A DNA stretch of 64,000 bases. Origin: Kitasatospora atroaurantiaca. Lineage in GTDB: Bacteria > Actinomycetota > Actinomycetes > Streptomycetales > Streptomycetaceae. How positions within the stretch are numbered: the stretch's first letter is position 1; each line of letters begins with the position of its first letter. Made by a program: the position numbers and the translations under genes. Where the stretch lies: the NCBI RefSeq assembly GCF_007828955.1, contig NZ_VIVR01000001.1:682001-746000 (forward strand), read 5' to 3'. Of the stretch, positions 33,652-42,693 are shown in pieces. A model generated the notes under the pieces. That model did no database searches. It worked only from the letters and a program-made list of their open reading frames with translations, and had not been told where the DNA came from.

Positions 33652-35089
33652 GGCGGGCCCGGTGGTCGACGGCCAGCCCGTCGAGCTGGGCGCGCACCCA
33701 GGCCTCCAGTGTCCACGGCTCGGCTGCCCGGCGGCGGCGCTCGGCCGCTTCGGCGCGCTCGGCCGCCGGCATGGTGAGACCGGCCTCGATCGCCCGGGCC
33801 TGCTCGATCAGGTCGAACGGGTTGACGGTCCGGCAGACCGGGCCGAGGACCTCGGCCGCGCCGCACAGCTCGGAGAGGATCACCTCGGCATCGCGCCCGT
33901 TGACCAGCGGCGCCTCGAAGGTGCTCAGGTTCTGCCCGTCCACCGTGGAGTTGAACATCAGCAGGTCCGCGCGGCGGAAGCAGCCGAGGGTGTGATCGAC
34001 CTCGTTGTCGCAGTGCCGGCGCACCGTGTCCGCGCCCAGCTCCGCGTTGGCCTCGGCGATCGCGCCCTGGACCCGGCGCAGGTAATCGGCGTTGGCCTCG
34101 ACGTAGAGCCGGTTGGGGTTCATCCGCACCAGCATCCTGGCATCGCGCAGGCGCTCGTTGCCGCGCACCGCGAGCACGAAGGCCCGCACCGCGCGTTCGG
34201 CGTTCTTCATGGGGTCGGTCCGCCCGCTGTGGACGACCAGCGGGCGATCGCCCGCCCACTCGGCGAAGCCGTCCGGCATCCTGGGCTCGCCGCTGCCGAT
34301 GGCCAGCGGGCTGTAACCGAGCGGCATGGTGCGTACCCGGGTGCGGTGGCCGCGCCGGTGGATGATGCCGGCGTCGCGGTCGACCTCGGCGTCGGGGATC
34401 AGGTCGGCCACGCAGTCGAGGAAGTTCCGCCGCCAGCGGTCGGCGAAGAAGCCGATCGTGGTGGCGGGCAGCATGCCCTCCAGCAGGCCGACGCGGACGG
34501 GTTTCGGCAGCACCCGCCAGTAGTCGGGCGACGGCCACGGGATGTGCACGAAGAGCAGGATCGGCGCGTCGGGTCGCTGTTCGCGCAGCTTGGCGGGGAC
34601 GGCGACGAGCTGGTAGTCGTGCACCAGGTAGACCGGGTCCGCCGCCTCGGCCGAGCTCTTCAGCAGCGCGTCGGCGAAATCGCCGGTGAACTCCGCGAAG
34701 TGTTCCATCGCCCCGTAGGTCTCGGCACCGAAGGTGGGCGAGGTCCACGTGTCCCAGCCGTAGTTGTTGGCCGCCCAGAGGAGCTGTGCGGTCAGAAAGT
34801 TCTGCACCACCTCGAAGGTGCCGCGGTCGTGGCGCAGCAGCCGGATCCGGATGTTGTGGCCTGACCGCAGGCCGAGGGTGAGACCGTCGGGGTTCTCCCG
34901 GGCGGCGCGGTGGTCGTCGTCGGTGTCCGCGCTGGCGATCCAGGTCACGTCCAGCACACCGGCCTGCTCCGCCACCACGTTGCCGGTGCCGCCGGGCGCC
35001 AGCCAGGGTCGGAGCTCGCCGGTGTCCGGGTCGGGCGCGAAGCTGACGGCGGCCCGCTTGCTGGCCAGGAACAGCTGGCGATCCGTCAC
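33644..35089 (-). CDS. vldE-like: VldE/ValL-type pseudoglycosyltransferase (trehalose-6-phosphate-synthase-like)
   Basis: A 481-residue GT20-fold protein. Along its length it carries the segments I know from VldE/ValL: LFLASKRAAVSF at the start, WLAPGGTGNVVAEQAGVLD, ILLFVHIPWPSPDYWRVLPK, ATTIGFFADRWRRNFL, VVHSGRTDPMKNAERAVRAF, MLVRMNPNRLYVEANADY and NSTVDGQNLSTFEAPLVN. VldE joins GDP-valienol to validamine 7-phosphate through a C-N bond without a true sugar donor, giving validoxylamine A 7'-phosphate. The start is GTG 35089 after AGAGGA. Family membership is very likely. The exact donor and acceptor are not, because the cyclase in this cluster is unusual. An ordinary OtsA would lack these VldE-like segments. 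Confidence 0.88.
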   Translation of the reverse strand: MTDRQLFLASKRAAVSFAPDPDTGELRPWLAPGGTGNVVAEQAGVLDVTWIASADTDDDHRAARENPDGLTLGLRSGHNIRIRLLRHDRGTFEVVQNFLTAQLLWAANNYGWDTWTSPTFGAETYGAMEHFAEFTGDFADALLKSSAEAADPVYLVHDYQLVAVPAKLREQRPDAPILLFVHIPWPSPDYWRVLPKPVRVGLLEGMLPATTIGFFADRWRRNFLDCVADLIPDAEVDRDAGIIHRRGHRTRVRTMPLGYSPLAIGSGEPRMPDGFAEWAGDRPLVVHSGRTDPMKNAERAVRAFVLAVRGNERLRDARMLVRMNPNRLYVEANADYLRRVQGAIAEANAELGADTVRRHCDNEVDHTLGCFRRADLLMFNSTVDGQNLSTFEAPLVNGRDAEVILSELCGAAEVLGPVCRTVNPFDLIEQARAIEAGLTMPAAERAEAAERRRRAAEPWTLEAWVRAQLDGLAVDHRARHE

Positions 35090-35124
35090 GGCCGGTCCTC
35101 TCGTTGGGCGATTCCTCGGGCGAT

Positions 35125-36036
35125 TTATGTGGCGATGAGCTTGGCGGTGGCTTCGAAGACGTCCGTCGGGGCCAGGCCCGCGAGCTCGGGGAGGCTCCCG
35201 GCGCGCTCGCTGTGCAGACAGGCGTTTCGGGGGCGGCAGGCGTAGCCGGTGCTCTGCTTGGGTGCGGGGCTCACCAGGGCGGGGTCCACTCCGTAGCTCT
35301 GCGCGATGTGCCGCGCCCAGGTGAGCCTGGTCAGCCGTCGTGGGCCGCCGAGGTGTACGACGCCGGTGTGCTCGGATGCCAGCAGCGCGCTGGTCCAGGC
35401 GGCGACGTCGTCCACCAGCACGGGGCTGTTCCAGTGGTCGTCGGGTACCGCTACGGGCTCGGCCGCGCTCAGCTTCAGCGCGCAGGTGGTGAAGAAGTTC
35501 GGCCGCAAACCTTCGCGGTCCCAACCGTAGACCAGGCTCACCCGCAAGACGAGGACGTTGCCGCTCGCGAGCAGCGTGTCCTCGGCGGCGAGTTTGGCGC
35601 GGCCGTACGCGTTGGCAGGCTCGGTGGGCTCCGACTCGCCGCAGCTCGCCGCGCGGCCGGGGAAGACGTTGTCGGTGGAGATCAGCACCGCCCGGCGGCC
35701 GCCGAGGAGTTCGGCCAGGTGCCGGGCGCCGCCGTGGTGCACGGCGGCCGCCAGCTCGGGGTTGGCCTCGCACCAGGTGATGTCGGACGGGCCGTGCGCG
35801 ATGACCAGCGCGTCCGGGCGGGCCGTGTCGAGCAGGGCCTGTACGGAGCTGCGCCGGGCGACGTCGACCGGGAGCCAGTCGAGGCGCCGGGCTTCGGACC
35901 CGGCCGGTCGATGCCGCGAGCTCAGGGTGACGGCGGGACCGAGCCCGGCCAGCCGCCGGCCGATGTGGCCGGCGAGGTAGCCCGCCCCGACCACCAGCAC
36001 GCGCACGCGAGTGCCGCCCATGTGACGCACCGTCAC
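35125..36036 (-). CDS. RmlD-like SDR reductase of the cyclitol cluster
   Basis: About 303 residues of an extended SDR: VLVVGAGYLAGHIGRRL is the cofactor loop, ISTDNVFPG and AYGRAKLAAED give the Ser and YxxxK motifs, and NSPVLVDDVA and VVHLGGPRRLTRL are typical of dTDP-4-dehydrorhamnose reductases. It may reduce a cyclitol ketone; AcbL/AcbN-like reductions occur in acarbose assembly. GTG 36036 begins three bases after the MFS stop with AGGAGAG in front; ATG 36021 is the alternative. It lies between exporter and pseudoglycosyltransferase in the same operon. Confidence 0.8.
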   Translation of the reverse strand: MTVRHMGGTRVRVLVVGAGYLAGHIGRRLAGLGPAVTLSSRHRPAGSEARRLDWLPVDVARRSSVQALLDTARPDALVIAHGPSDITWCEANPELAAAVHHGGARHLAELLGGRRAVLISTDNVFPGRAASCGESEPTEPANAYGRAKLAAEDTLLASGNVLVLRVSLVYGWDREGLRPNFFTTCALKLSAAEPVAVPDDHWNSPVLVDDVAAWTSALLASEHTGVVHLGGPRRLTRLTWARHIAQSYGVDPALVSPAPKQSTGYACRPRNACLHSERAGSLPELAGLAPTDVFEATAKLIAT

Positions 36037-36038
36037 GA

Positions 36039-37247
36039 TCAGCTCTCCTCTCCGGTCGGGGTCAGGGCCGGGAGCAGACGCACTGCCTGAGCGCCCGTCA
36101 CCACCAGCACCCCGCAGGTTGCCACGATGCCGAGCGCCGTCGGCAGCCCCAGCCGGCCGGCCAGCACACCGACCAGGGGCGGGCTGACCAGGAAGCCGGC
36201 GTAGGCCACCGTCGTCACGACCGAGATCACCTTCGATCGCCGGTCCGGGCCGACCGCACGACCGACCGCGCCCAGCAGGGTCGGCACCACCGGCGCGAGC
36301 CCGATTCCCGCGAGCGCATAACCGGTCAAGGTCCATGGCACGTTCCAGCCTGCCGCCGCGACCGCGAGGCCGACCCCGCCGAGTGCTCCGCCGAGCCGCA
36401 CCAGCGTGCCGTCGTCGAACCGCGGGCCCTGCCACTGTGCAAGGATCCGGCCGACCGACAGGCCGGCCATGTACACCGCAGGGCCGCAGGAGGCGAGGAA
36501 CGGCCCCGCTGCGAGCTGCTGTCCGAGGTGGATCGCGCCCCACTGCTCCACGCTGTTCTCCATCAGCAGGACGAGCGCACCGACCGCGCCGACCAGCAGC
36601 AGCGCCCCGGAGAGCCGGCCGGGCGGCGCACCCTCCGGCGCCGTGGCCGCGTCCTGCCACGGGCGCGGGTCGATCGCGAGTACGGCGCTCAGCGCCACCA
36701 GTACCGCGATCACCGTGAGCACCGCGCGCGGCGACGCGCCCATGGCACGTGCCAGGCCGGTCGCGGGTGCCGCAGCCACCATCGCCAGCGGAGTCGCCGC
36801 GTGGACCTTGTTGAACAGGCGGACGCCGTCCCTGGCCTCCCGCGCGGCGAGGGTGGCGTTCAGCGCCACCTCGATCCCACCGCTGGCCACGCCGACCAGC
36901 AGCAGTGCGGCGGTGAACGTCCAGCGGGAGGAGGCGAGCCCGACCAGCAGGCAGCCGACGGCGAATGCCGCGGTCACAGCGGGCAGGGTGTGCTGGGCCA
37001 GCCGCTGGGCCAGCCTCCCGGTGAGCAGCATGGCCGGCACCGCGGCGACCGGCACGGCGAACAGTGCCAGCCCGAGCTGCTCGTCGGTCAGGGCGAGGTC
37101 CGCCTTGACCGCGGGGATCAGGGCGGACCAGCCGCCCCAGAACAGCCCCCAGCTCACCGCGACGGCCAGCAGGCCGGCGACTCCGCCCCTCAGGTCGTCT
37201 TCCCGCCTTCGGTCGTCTCCCCGCCGCGCAGACACTCCGTCAGACAC
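36039..37247 (-). CDS. MFS transporter, probable product exporter
   Basis: About 402 residues with 11-12 hydrophobic segments, starting LLAVAVSWGLFWGGWSALIP and ending GIVATCGVLVVTGAQAVRLL. The cytoplasmic loop GRLAQRLAQ resembles the MFS loop 2-3 signature. GTG 37247 or 37235 are plausible starts; the open frame extends far upstream only because it runs antisense to the kinase gene. As the first gene of the five-gene minus-strand operon in a natural-product cluster, export and self-protection is the probable role. The 115-bp divergent region before it must hold promoters for both operons. Confidence 0.8.
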   Translation of the reverse strand: MSDGVSARRGDDRRREDDLRGGVAGLLAVAVSWGLFWGGWSALIPAVKADLALTDEQLGLALFAVPVAAVPAMLLTGRLAQRLAQHTLPAVTAAFAVGCLLVGLASSRWTFTAALLLVGVASGGIEVALNATLAAREARDGVRLFNKVHAATPLAMVAAAPATGLARAMGASPRAVLTVIAVLVALSAVLAIDPRPWQDAATAPEGAPPGRLSGALLLVGAVGALVLLMENSVEQWGAIHLGQQLAAGPFLASCGPAVYMAGLSVGRILAQWQGPRFDDGTLVRLGGALGGVGLAVAAAGWNVPWTLTGYALAGIGLAPVVPTLLGAVGRAVGPDRRSKVISVVTTVAYAGFLVSPPLVGVLAGRLGLPTALGIVATCGVLVVTGAQAVRLLPALTPTGEES

Positions 37248-37362
37248 CCCGTCCGTCAGATCTGGCCCAAGCCACCGCGCCGTGATGGGCGGGATCGACC
37301 ACCCTGCTCCGGTAGCGTAGCGCGCAATGGTCGACGCAGAGTAACCGCGGAGGCATCTCACA

Positions 37363-38376
37363 GTGAGATACTGGGCTATCGACGCAGGTGGCAGCAGCAC
37401 GACGGCCCTGCTCGACGACGGGACGCGGTGGCACCGAGGTTCGGTGAACCCTGCGTCGGTCGGCTCACGTGCCGCCGACCGAGGCCTGCTGGATCTGCTG
37501 CGCGCCCTTGCGGGCCGGCTGGGCGGGCAACCGGCGTCCGGGTGGCTGGCTACCGCCGCGCTCGACACCGCCGCGCCGCAGCGCGAACGGGACCGGTTCA
37601 CCCGGCTGGCGGGCGCGGCCGGGCTCACCGGGACGCTGGTGGTCTCCCGGGACATCCTGCCGCTGCTGCTCGCTCCCCCGCTGCGCGGCCGAGGCGTGGC
37701 CGTGGTGTGCGGAACCGGCTCGGGGTTCCTGGCGGGCGACGGGGTCCGCGCACCCCACTCGATCGGCGGCTGCGAGTACCTCGGCAGCGACGAGGGCAGC
37801 GCGTTCGCCCTCGGGCTGGGCGGCCTGCGGGCCGCCGTACGGGGTACCGACGGGCGGGGCGCGCCGACGGCGCTCGGCGTGGCCATCGCCGAGTACGCGG
37901 ACGCACCGGCGGAGGAGCTCGCCCGCCGGCTCGCCGCGCAGCCATACCCCAAGGCCTCGGTGGCCGCGTTGTCCGCCGTCGTCTGCCGTTGCTGGCTGGA
38001 CGGCGACACGGTGGCGGGCCAGGTCGTGGGCGCCGCTCTGGACGAGCTCCTGCACGGCGTGCGCACAGCGCGGGACTCGGTACGGCTGACCGAGGACTGG
38101 TCGGCGACGCTCACCGGCGGCGTGTTCCGGGGCTGCCCGGAGTTCGCCGAGACGCTGCGAACGAGGATCGCCGGGGAACTGGGAGCCGACACCCCGCCGA
38201 CGGTCGTCGACGATCCGCCAGGGGCGGTCCTGGCCGCCCTGCGTGAGCATGCGAGCGGCCTGCCTGCGGCCATGGCGGGGCGGTGGGCATGGACGCACTC
38301 ATTGGACGACGCCGACCTGAACCACGTCGACCGTAACCACGCCGACCTGGCCGACGCCGAGGGAGGAGCCGGATGA
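37363..38376 (+). CDS. BadF/BadG-type sugar (cyclitol) kinase
   Basis: A 337-residue ASKHA-fold kinase. The phosphate-1 loop is WAIDAGGSSTTALL at residues 4-17, the second is VVCGTGSGFLAG, and the metal/catalytic region is GGCEYLGSDEGSAFALGLGG. This matches the N-acetylglucosamine-kinase branch of the BadF/BadG/BcrA/BcrD family. In this cluster it should phosphorylate a cyclitol hydroxyl, comparable to the cyclitol 7-kinases of the acarbose and validamycin pathways, although those belong to another kinase family. Start GTG 37363 with GGAGG 9 bases upstream. Its stop overlaps the next start (ATGA). The last 40 residues are Asp/Asn/His-rich and probably disordered. Confidence 0.82.
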   Translation: MRYWAIDAGGSSTTALLDDGTRWHRGSVNPASVGSRAADRGLLDLLRALAGRLGGQPASGWLATAALDTAAPQRERDRFTRLAGAAGLTGTLVVSRDILPLLLAPPLRGRGVAVVCGTGSGFLAGDGVRAPHSIGGCEYLGSDEGSAFALGLGGLRAAVRGTDGRGAPTALGVAIAEYADAPAEELARRLAAQPYPKASVAALSAVVCRCWLDGDTVAGQVVGAALDELLHGVRTARDSVRLTEDWSATLTGGVFRGCPEFAETLRTRIAGELGADTPPTVVDDPPGAVLAALREHASGLPAAMAGRWAWTHSLDDADLNHVDRNHADLADAEGGAG

Positions 38377-39335
38377 CGCACGGACCGATCCGGCTGGGCC
38401 TGTGCCTGGCGGCCTTCGCACCCGTCGGGCTCGACGGTGCGCTGCGGGCCGCCGCGCGGGCCGGGGTCGACGTGATCGATCTGCCGACCGACAGCAGCTT
38501 CGGGCTGGTCGCTGCCGACCGGTCGGAGCACCCGGGCCACGACCGCGAGCTGCGTGAACTGTTCGACGCGGCGCAGCTGGAGGTGGGCTGCGTCAGCAAC
38601 AGCCGTGACACCCAGCTGCTGCTCGGGCCGCACGGGCCGCATACCGATCCGGTGCTGGCGGGCCCGGCCGAGGCGAAGCAGGCACACGGACTGCGTGCCG
38701 CACTCCGGACGGTCAGGCTGGCCGCCGCCCTCGGCGCCCCGCAGGCGCGGCTGATGCTCGGCGTGCCCGACCTCGGGCGCTGGCTCTCCTGGTGGGGCAG
38801 CGAGGTGAACTGGCAGGACAACATCGACGCCTGGGCGCAGGCCGCCCGGCCGGTGCTGGACCTGGCCGACGGGCTGGGCGTACAGGTCGTGGTGGAACCG
38901 CACCCCAAGCAGGTGGTCTACGACCCGGCCAGTGCGAGGTCGTTGCTGGCGGCCGCCGACGGGGTGCGGCTCTGCGTGGACCCCGGAAATCTCGCCGCCG
39001 TGGGCCACGATCCGGTCGACGCGGTCCGGGGCTGGGGCGCGAAGCTCGTCGCCGTGCACGCCAAGGACCTCCAGCGCTGGCGCGAGCCGCAGGACCCACG
39101 CGGGGCCGGCTGGTCGCGCTACGGCCCAGGCCCCGCGATCCGGTTCCGCGCGCTGGGCTCCGGCGAGCTCCCGTGGCCGGACATCGTGGCTGCGCTGCTG
39201 GACGAGGACTACCGGGGAGTGATCTACGTGGAACACGAGGACGCCCTGCTGCCGACCGAGCAGGGGGTGGCGAACTCGCTGGCGGTGCTGCGCCGGCTGC
39301 TCCCCTCGGCCACCGCCCAGGGCAGGACCTGGTGA
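38373..39335 (+). CDS. xylose-isomerase-like TIM-barrel isomerase/epimerase
   Basis: A 320-residue protein of the sugar phosphate isomerase/epimerase (AP endonuclease 2-like) superfamily. Family features are GLCLAAFAPVGLDGALRAAA at the start, VVVEPHPKQVVYD with the metal-binding Glu, VRLCVDPGNLAAVGHDPV with Asp, VAVHAKDLQRW with His and Asp, and VIYVEHEDALL with the last Glu. Metal ligands Glu-Asp-His-Glu are thus present. It could epimerise or dehydrate a cyclitol intermediate; AcbO/ValD are a different fold, so this would be an alternative solution. It is coupled to the kinase before and to the nucleotidyltransferase after (GTGA overlap). Confidence 0.8.
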   Translation: MTHGPIRLGLCLAAFAPVGLDGALRAAARAGVDVIDLPTDSSFGLVAADRSEHPGHDRELRELFDAAQLEVGCVSNSRDTQLLLGPHGPHTDPVLAGPAEAKQAHGLRAALRTVRLAAALGAPQARLMLGVPDLGRWLSWWGSEVNWQDNIDAWAQAARPVLDLADGLGVQVVVEPHPKQVVYDPASARSLLAAADGVRLCVDPGNLAAVGHDPVDAVRGWGAKLVAVHAKDLQRWREPQDPRGAGWSRYGPGPAIRFRALGSGELPWPDIVAALLDEDYRGVIYVEHEDALLPTEQGVANSLAVLRRLLPSATAQGRTW

Positions 39336-40426
39336 GCCTGGACGGCGTGCGCGCCGGGCTGCTGGCGGGCGGCCTCGGCGAACGCATGGGGCCGCTGACC
39401 TCGCGGGTCTGCAAGCCGCTCGTCCCCTACGCGGCCTCCTGTCGGCTGGTCGACTTCAGTGTGGCGAACGCGGTCCGTTCAGGAGTCCCCGAGCTGGTGC
39501 TGCTCTCCCTGCACCGTGAGTCGGATCTGGTGCACCACCTGCTGACGCACTGGGACGACCGGCCGGGCACCAGGCTGCACTTCGGACCGCACGAGGAGCT
39601 GCTGCGCGCCGACGGTGGCCGCCGCCCGGGTACCGTACTGCCGCCACGCCCGGCCGAGCGCGGTACCGCCGACGCACTGCTGGCCAACGCCGAGTACCTC
39701 TTCGCGCCCGGCGCGAACGACCTGCTGGTGCAGCACGCCGACCACGTCTACCTCTTCGACTACGGGCCGATGGTGGCCGCGCACCGCGCTTCGGGCGCCG
39801 ACTGCACGATCGGCGTCCAGCACATCGAGCCGGAGTACGTGCGGCTGTTCGGCATGGTCGAGGTGGATGCCGACCTCCGCGTACGCGCCCTGGTCGAGAA
39901 GCCTCAGCACCCGACCTCGGACCTGGTGTTCACGGCCTTCTGCCTGTTCCGCATCGACGCCCTGCGGGCCGTGCTCACCGAGCTGGCGGCGCGCGGCGCG
40001 GACGGCTGGCAGCACGACATCAGCCGTGACGTGCTACCGGAGATGATCGCGCAAGGGCGCCCGGTGACGGCCTTTCCGGTCGAGGGGTACTGGGCCGACA
40101 TCGGGACCGTGGACCGCTACCACCGCGAGCAGCTCGGGCTGTTGACGCGGCCGCACCCGATCCCGCCGGAGTCCTTGCCGCACACGCTGTCCGGCTCCGC
40201 GCCGCGGTTCGCTCCGGACACGGGCAGCCTGCTGGGCGTGGACGTGCCGGCCGGCGCGGTGGTCGAGGAGAGCGTGCTGCATCCGGGCTGCCGCATCGCG
40301 CCCGGCGCGAAGGTGCTGCGTTCGGTCGTTCTGCCCGGTGCGACGGTGCCTGCAGGCGTGAGCGTACGGGACGGCATCGTGCTGGCCGGCGAGGAGCTGA
40401 CGACCGACCGCTTCGGGCTCCCGTAG
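39332..40426 (+). CDS. GlgC-like nucleotidyltransferase (cyclitol-1-phosphate activation)
   Basis: A 364-residue protein. The nucleotidyltransferase signature is GLLAGGLGERMGPLTSR with CKPLVPY, followed by LVDFSVANAVRSGVPELVLL as in ADP-glucose pyrophosphorylase. WADIGTVDRYHREQLGLL ends the catalytic domain, and a short left-handed beta-helix (PAGAVVEESVLHPGCRIAPG) follows from about residue 290. ValB/VldB and AcbR, which make NDP-valienol, are GlgC-like in the same way. It should provide the nucleotide-activated cyclitol donor for the VldE-type enzyme. The start is GTG 39332, overlapping the isomerase stop. It converges on the PfkB gene with only 10 bases between. Confidence 0.85.
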   Translation: MSLDGVRAGLLAGGLGERMGPLTSRVCKPLVPYAASCRLVDFSVANAVRSGVPELVLLSLHRESDLVHHLLTHWDDRPGTRLHFGPHEELLRADGGRRPGTVLPPRPAERGTADALLANAEYLFAPGANDLLVQHADHVYLFDYGPMVAAHRASGADCTIGVQHIEPEYVRLFGMVEVDADLRVRALVEKPQHPTSDLVFTAFCLFRIDALRAVLTELAARGADGWQHDISRDVLPEMIAQGRPVTAFPVEGYWADIGTVDRYHREQLGLLTRPHPIPPESLPHTLSGSAPRFAPDTGSLLGVDVPAGAVVEESVLHPGCRIAPGAKVLRSVVLPGATVPAGVSVRDGIVLAGEELTTDRFGLP

Positions 40427-40436
40427 CCCCGGCCGT

Positions 40437-41333
40437 TCACGACAGCGCAGCGTCCAGCTCCTCGGCGGTGATGAAGGAGGTGTGGGTACCCGCCGCGCGC
40501 ACGGCGTGGGCTCCGGCCATCGAGCCCGCCCTGGCACACTCCTCCCAGGCTCTGCCTGACAGCCACGCGTAGAGGAAGGCCGCCACGTAGCTGTCGCCCG
40601 CTCCGTTGGTGTCCACCACCTGCTCGGGGGGCACCTCGACCGAGGGTACGTGCCGTAGCGGCCGGCCGGGGAGCTTCAGGTAGCTTCCGTGGCCTCCGGC
40701 CATCGCGACCACCGCCTTGGCGCGGCCACGCGCCAGGATCTCCTCGGCCGTCTCCTCGATCCGGGCCCCCAGCGCGTTGGTGGAGAGGAAGACCAACTCG
40801 GCGCCGTACGCGAAGTCCTGGCGGTACTCCTCCTTGCCGTCCCAGTTGTGCAGATCGGTCGAGGTGGACAGCCCTGCGTCGATCGCGTCCGCCAGCGCGC
40901 GGCGCGCCCAGTCGATGAGTGAGATGTGCGCGTGCCGGGTGAGGGCCAGCGGCTCGCGGTACAGTTCCGGGTCCACTCGCATGCCCGCCGGATGGCGGCC
41001 GTCGTAGAGCGACTGCCGCCTTCCCTGCGGGTCCACCAGGTTGACGCTCCGTCGGGTGCCGCTGGGGTGGATCAGGCAACCGAAGGAGAGCCCGGCCTCC
41101 GCGTAGCGGGCGCGCACCAGGTCGCCTTCCGGGTCCGCCCCGATCACGTCCGCGAGGTGGGTCCGCAGGCCGAGGTGGTGGCAGCCCAGTGCCACGCCGT
41201 TGCCGGTGTGGCCGACGTACTGGTGGATGTGCGGGACTCTGATGGTCTCTCGCAGCGGTAGCGGCAGTTCGGGCACCCGCACGATGGTGTCCACGCCCAC
41301 GCCGCCCACGACCAGCACGTCCAACTCAGTCAT
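40437..41333 (-). CDS. PfkB/ribokinase-family carbohydrate kinase
   Basis: A 298-residue kinase. It begins VLVVGGVGVDTIVRVPEL, has the first PfkB signature region YVGHTGNGVALGCHHLG, and ends with the second signature VVDTNGAGDSYVAAFLYAW, where the Asp of GAGD is the catalytic base. In acarbose biosynthesis the PfkB-like AcbU phosphorylates the C1 hydroxyl of the cyclitol before nucleotide activation; this gene is a good candidate for that step. Its ATG overlaps the stop of the cyclase gene by 8 bases, so its substrate is probably close to the cyclase product. Confidence 0.85.
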   Translation of the reverse strand: MTELDVLVVGGVGVDTIVRVPELPLPLRETIRVPHIHQYVGHTGNGVALGCHHLGLRTHLADVIGADPEGDLVRARYAEAGLSFGCLIHPSGTRRSVNLVDPQGRRQSLYDGRHPAGMRVDPELYREPLALTRHAHISLIDWARRALADAIDAGLSTSTDLHNWDGKEEYRQDFAYGAELVFLSTNALGARIEETAEEILARGRAKAVVAMAGGHGSYLKLPGRPLRHVPSVEVPPEQVVDTNGAGDSYVAAFLYAWLSGRAWEECARAGSMAGAHAVRAAGTHTSFITAEELDAALS

Positions 41334-42489
41334 CGCTTCCCCCAGGGGGCCCTGCCGTCAGCGCGGCGCGGATCTCGTCGTCTGTCACGTCATCGGCGAT
41401 GACCGTCTCACCCATCTCCACGGGCAGGACGAAGCGGAGCCGGCCGCCCCTGATCTTGCGGATCTGGCCCAGCGCGGCCAGTGTCCCGTCCGGATCCAGC
41501 CAGGCCGGGAGGTCGTCGTGGGTGATGGGCAGTCCGATCTCGCCGAGCAGGCCAGTGACCCGCCGAAGCAGCGCAGGTTCGAGCAGGCCGCGGCGCTCGG
41601 CGATCCGTGCGGCGCAGGCCATGCCGAAGGCAACCGCCTCGCCGTGCAGCACATGTCCGTATCCGGCCATCGTCTCCACCGCGTGACCGATGGTGTGACC
41701 GAAGTTCAGCGGCCGCCGCAGATCGTCCTCGTAGGGGTCCTTGGCGATCAGCCGACACTTGATCAGGCTCGCCCCGTGCACCAGCTGGGCGGTGACTTCC
41801 GGTTCGGCGGCCAGGATGTCGGAGTGCCTCGACTCGATCAGCTCAAAGAGCTGCGGCGAGGCGATGACACCCTTCTTGATCGCCTCGGCGAGCCCTGCGC
41901 GCAGGTCCCGGTCGGCAAGCGTGCTCAGATAACCCACATTCGAGACCACGGCCGCGGGTTGGTAGAACGCGCCGATCAGGTTCTTGGCGCTGGGGTGGTC
42001 GACCGCGACCTTGCCGCCCAGCGCGGCATCGACATGGGCCAGCAGTGTCGTCGGCACATTGATGTACGGCACCCCGCGCATATAGGCGCTCGCCACCCAG
42101 CCGACAGTGTCGATCACCACGCCGCCGCCGACCGCCAGGATGACATCACGACGGGCCAACTCGGTGCTTGCGAGCCAGTCCAGCAGATCGCCCGCGGTGC
42201 GGAGGTTCTTGCTGGCCTCCCCGGCGGGAAAGGAGGTCATCGACATGTCGAGCCCCGCGTCGGCCAGCCGCGCGGCGAGCCGCCTCGCGTGCAGGACTGC
42301 CACGGAGTCATCCGTGATCAGCGCGACGCGTCTGCCGCCGATCTCCGACGTGAGGCGTTCCAAGGCCTTCGCCTCGTCCTGGCACACATGGACCGCGTAC
42401 TCATCCTGCCGCTGGGCGGAACCCGTGATCGGAACATCCAGATCGCACGACAGCGCGAGCCGTTCGGACACTCTCACGTACTCTGCCAT
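41326..42489 (-). CDS. sugar phosphate cyclase with dehydroquinate-synthase-type active site
   Basis: A 387-residue AroB-superfamily protein. NAD binding: AVGGGVVIDTVG at about 119-130. Active-site residues that align to dehydroquinate synthase are Asp154 and Lys160 (AHVDAALGGK), Lys169-Asn170 (AKNLIGAF), Glu202 and Lys205 (GLAEAIKK), Lys244, Arg259, Asn262, His265 and His269 (LNFGHTIGH), His282 (LHGEAV) and Lys345. 2-epi-5-epi-valiolone synthases instead have a GHTFSP-type motif and NRLGTY-like segment. So this is not a standard C7-cyclitol synthase, and it is also not a normal AroB copy (GDLAG is replaced by IDTVG). It should make the carbocycle for the pathway. The substrate is unknown. 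Confidence 0.78.
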   Translation of the reverse strand: MAEYVRVSERLALSCDLDVPITGSAQRQDEYAVHVCQDEAKALERLTSEIGGRRVALITDDSVAVLHARRLAARLADAGLDMSMTSFPAGEASKNLRTAGDLLDWLASTELARRDVILAVGGGVVIDTVGWVASAYMRGVPYINVPTTLLAHVDAALGGKVAVDHPSAKNLIGAFYQPAAVVSNVGYLSTLADRDLRAGLAEAIKKGVIASPQLFELIESRHSDILAAEPEVTAQLVHGASLIKCRLIAKDPYEDDLRRPLNFGHTIGHAVETMAGYGHVLHGEAVAFGMACAARIAERRGLLEPALLRRVTGLLGEIGLPITHDDLPAWLDPDGTLAALGQIRKIRGGRLRFVLPVEMGETVIADDVTDDEIRAALTAGPPGGSDD

Positions 42490-42693
42490 TCATTCACGTC
42501 CCTGGAGCGTCCACGCAGAACTGTCGACCGGTTGAGAATAACTTCAGCCGGGCCACTTAGTTCGTAGGCGGCTTCCGTGTTTTGACAGGCCACGCGCGGT
42601 CTCCATCGATTCACGCAGCGATTCCACTACAGTGTCGATGAGTCAAGATGCGACCACGAACGGTAAATGGGTTCTGAGGTGGAGGAGCCGGTG

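Noticed and set aside
33644..35089. Annotation as plain trehalose-6-phosphate synthase (OtsA)
   Set aside because: The sequence follows VldE/ValL segment by segment and the gene stands among aminocyclitol genes, with no trehalose phosphatase nearby.
36039..39236. Minus-strand open frame of 1065 codons
   Set aside because: Only the part up to about 37247 is the MFS transporter; the rest is antisense to the kinase and isomerase genes.
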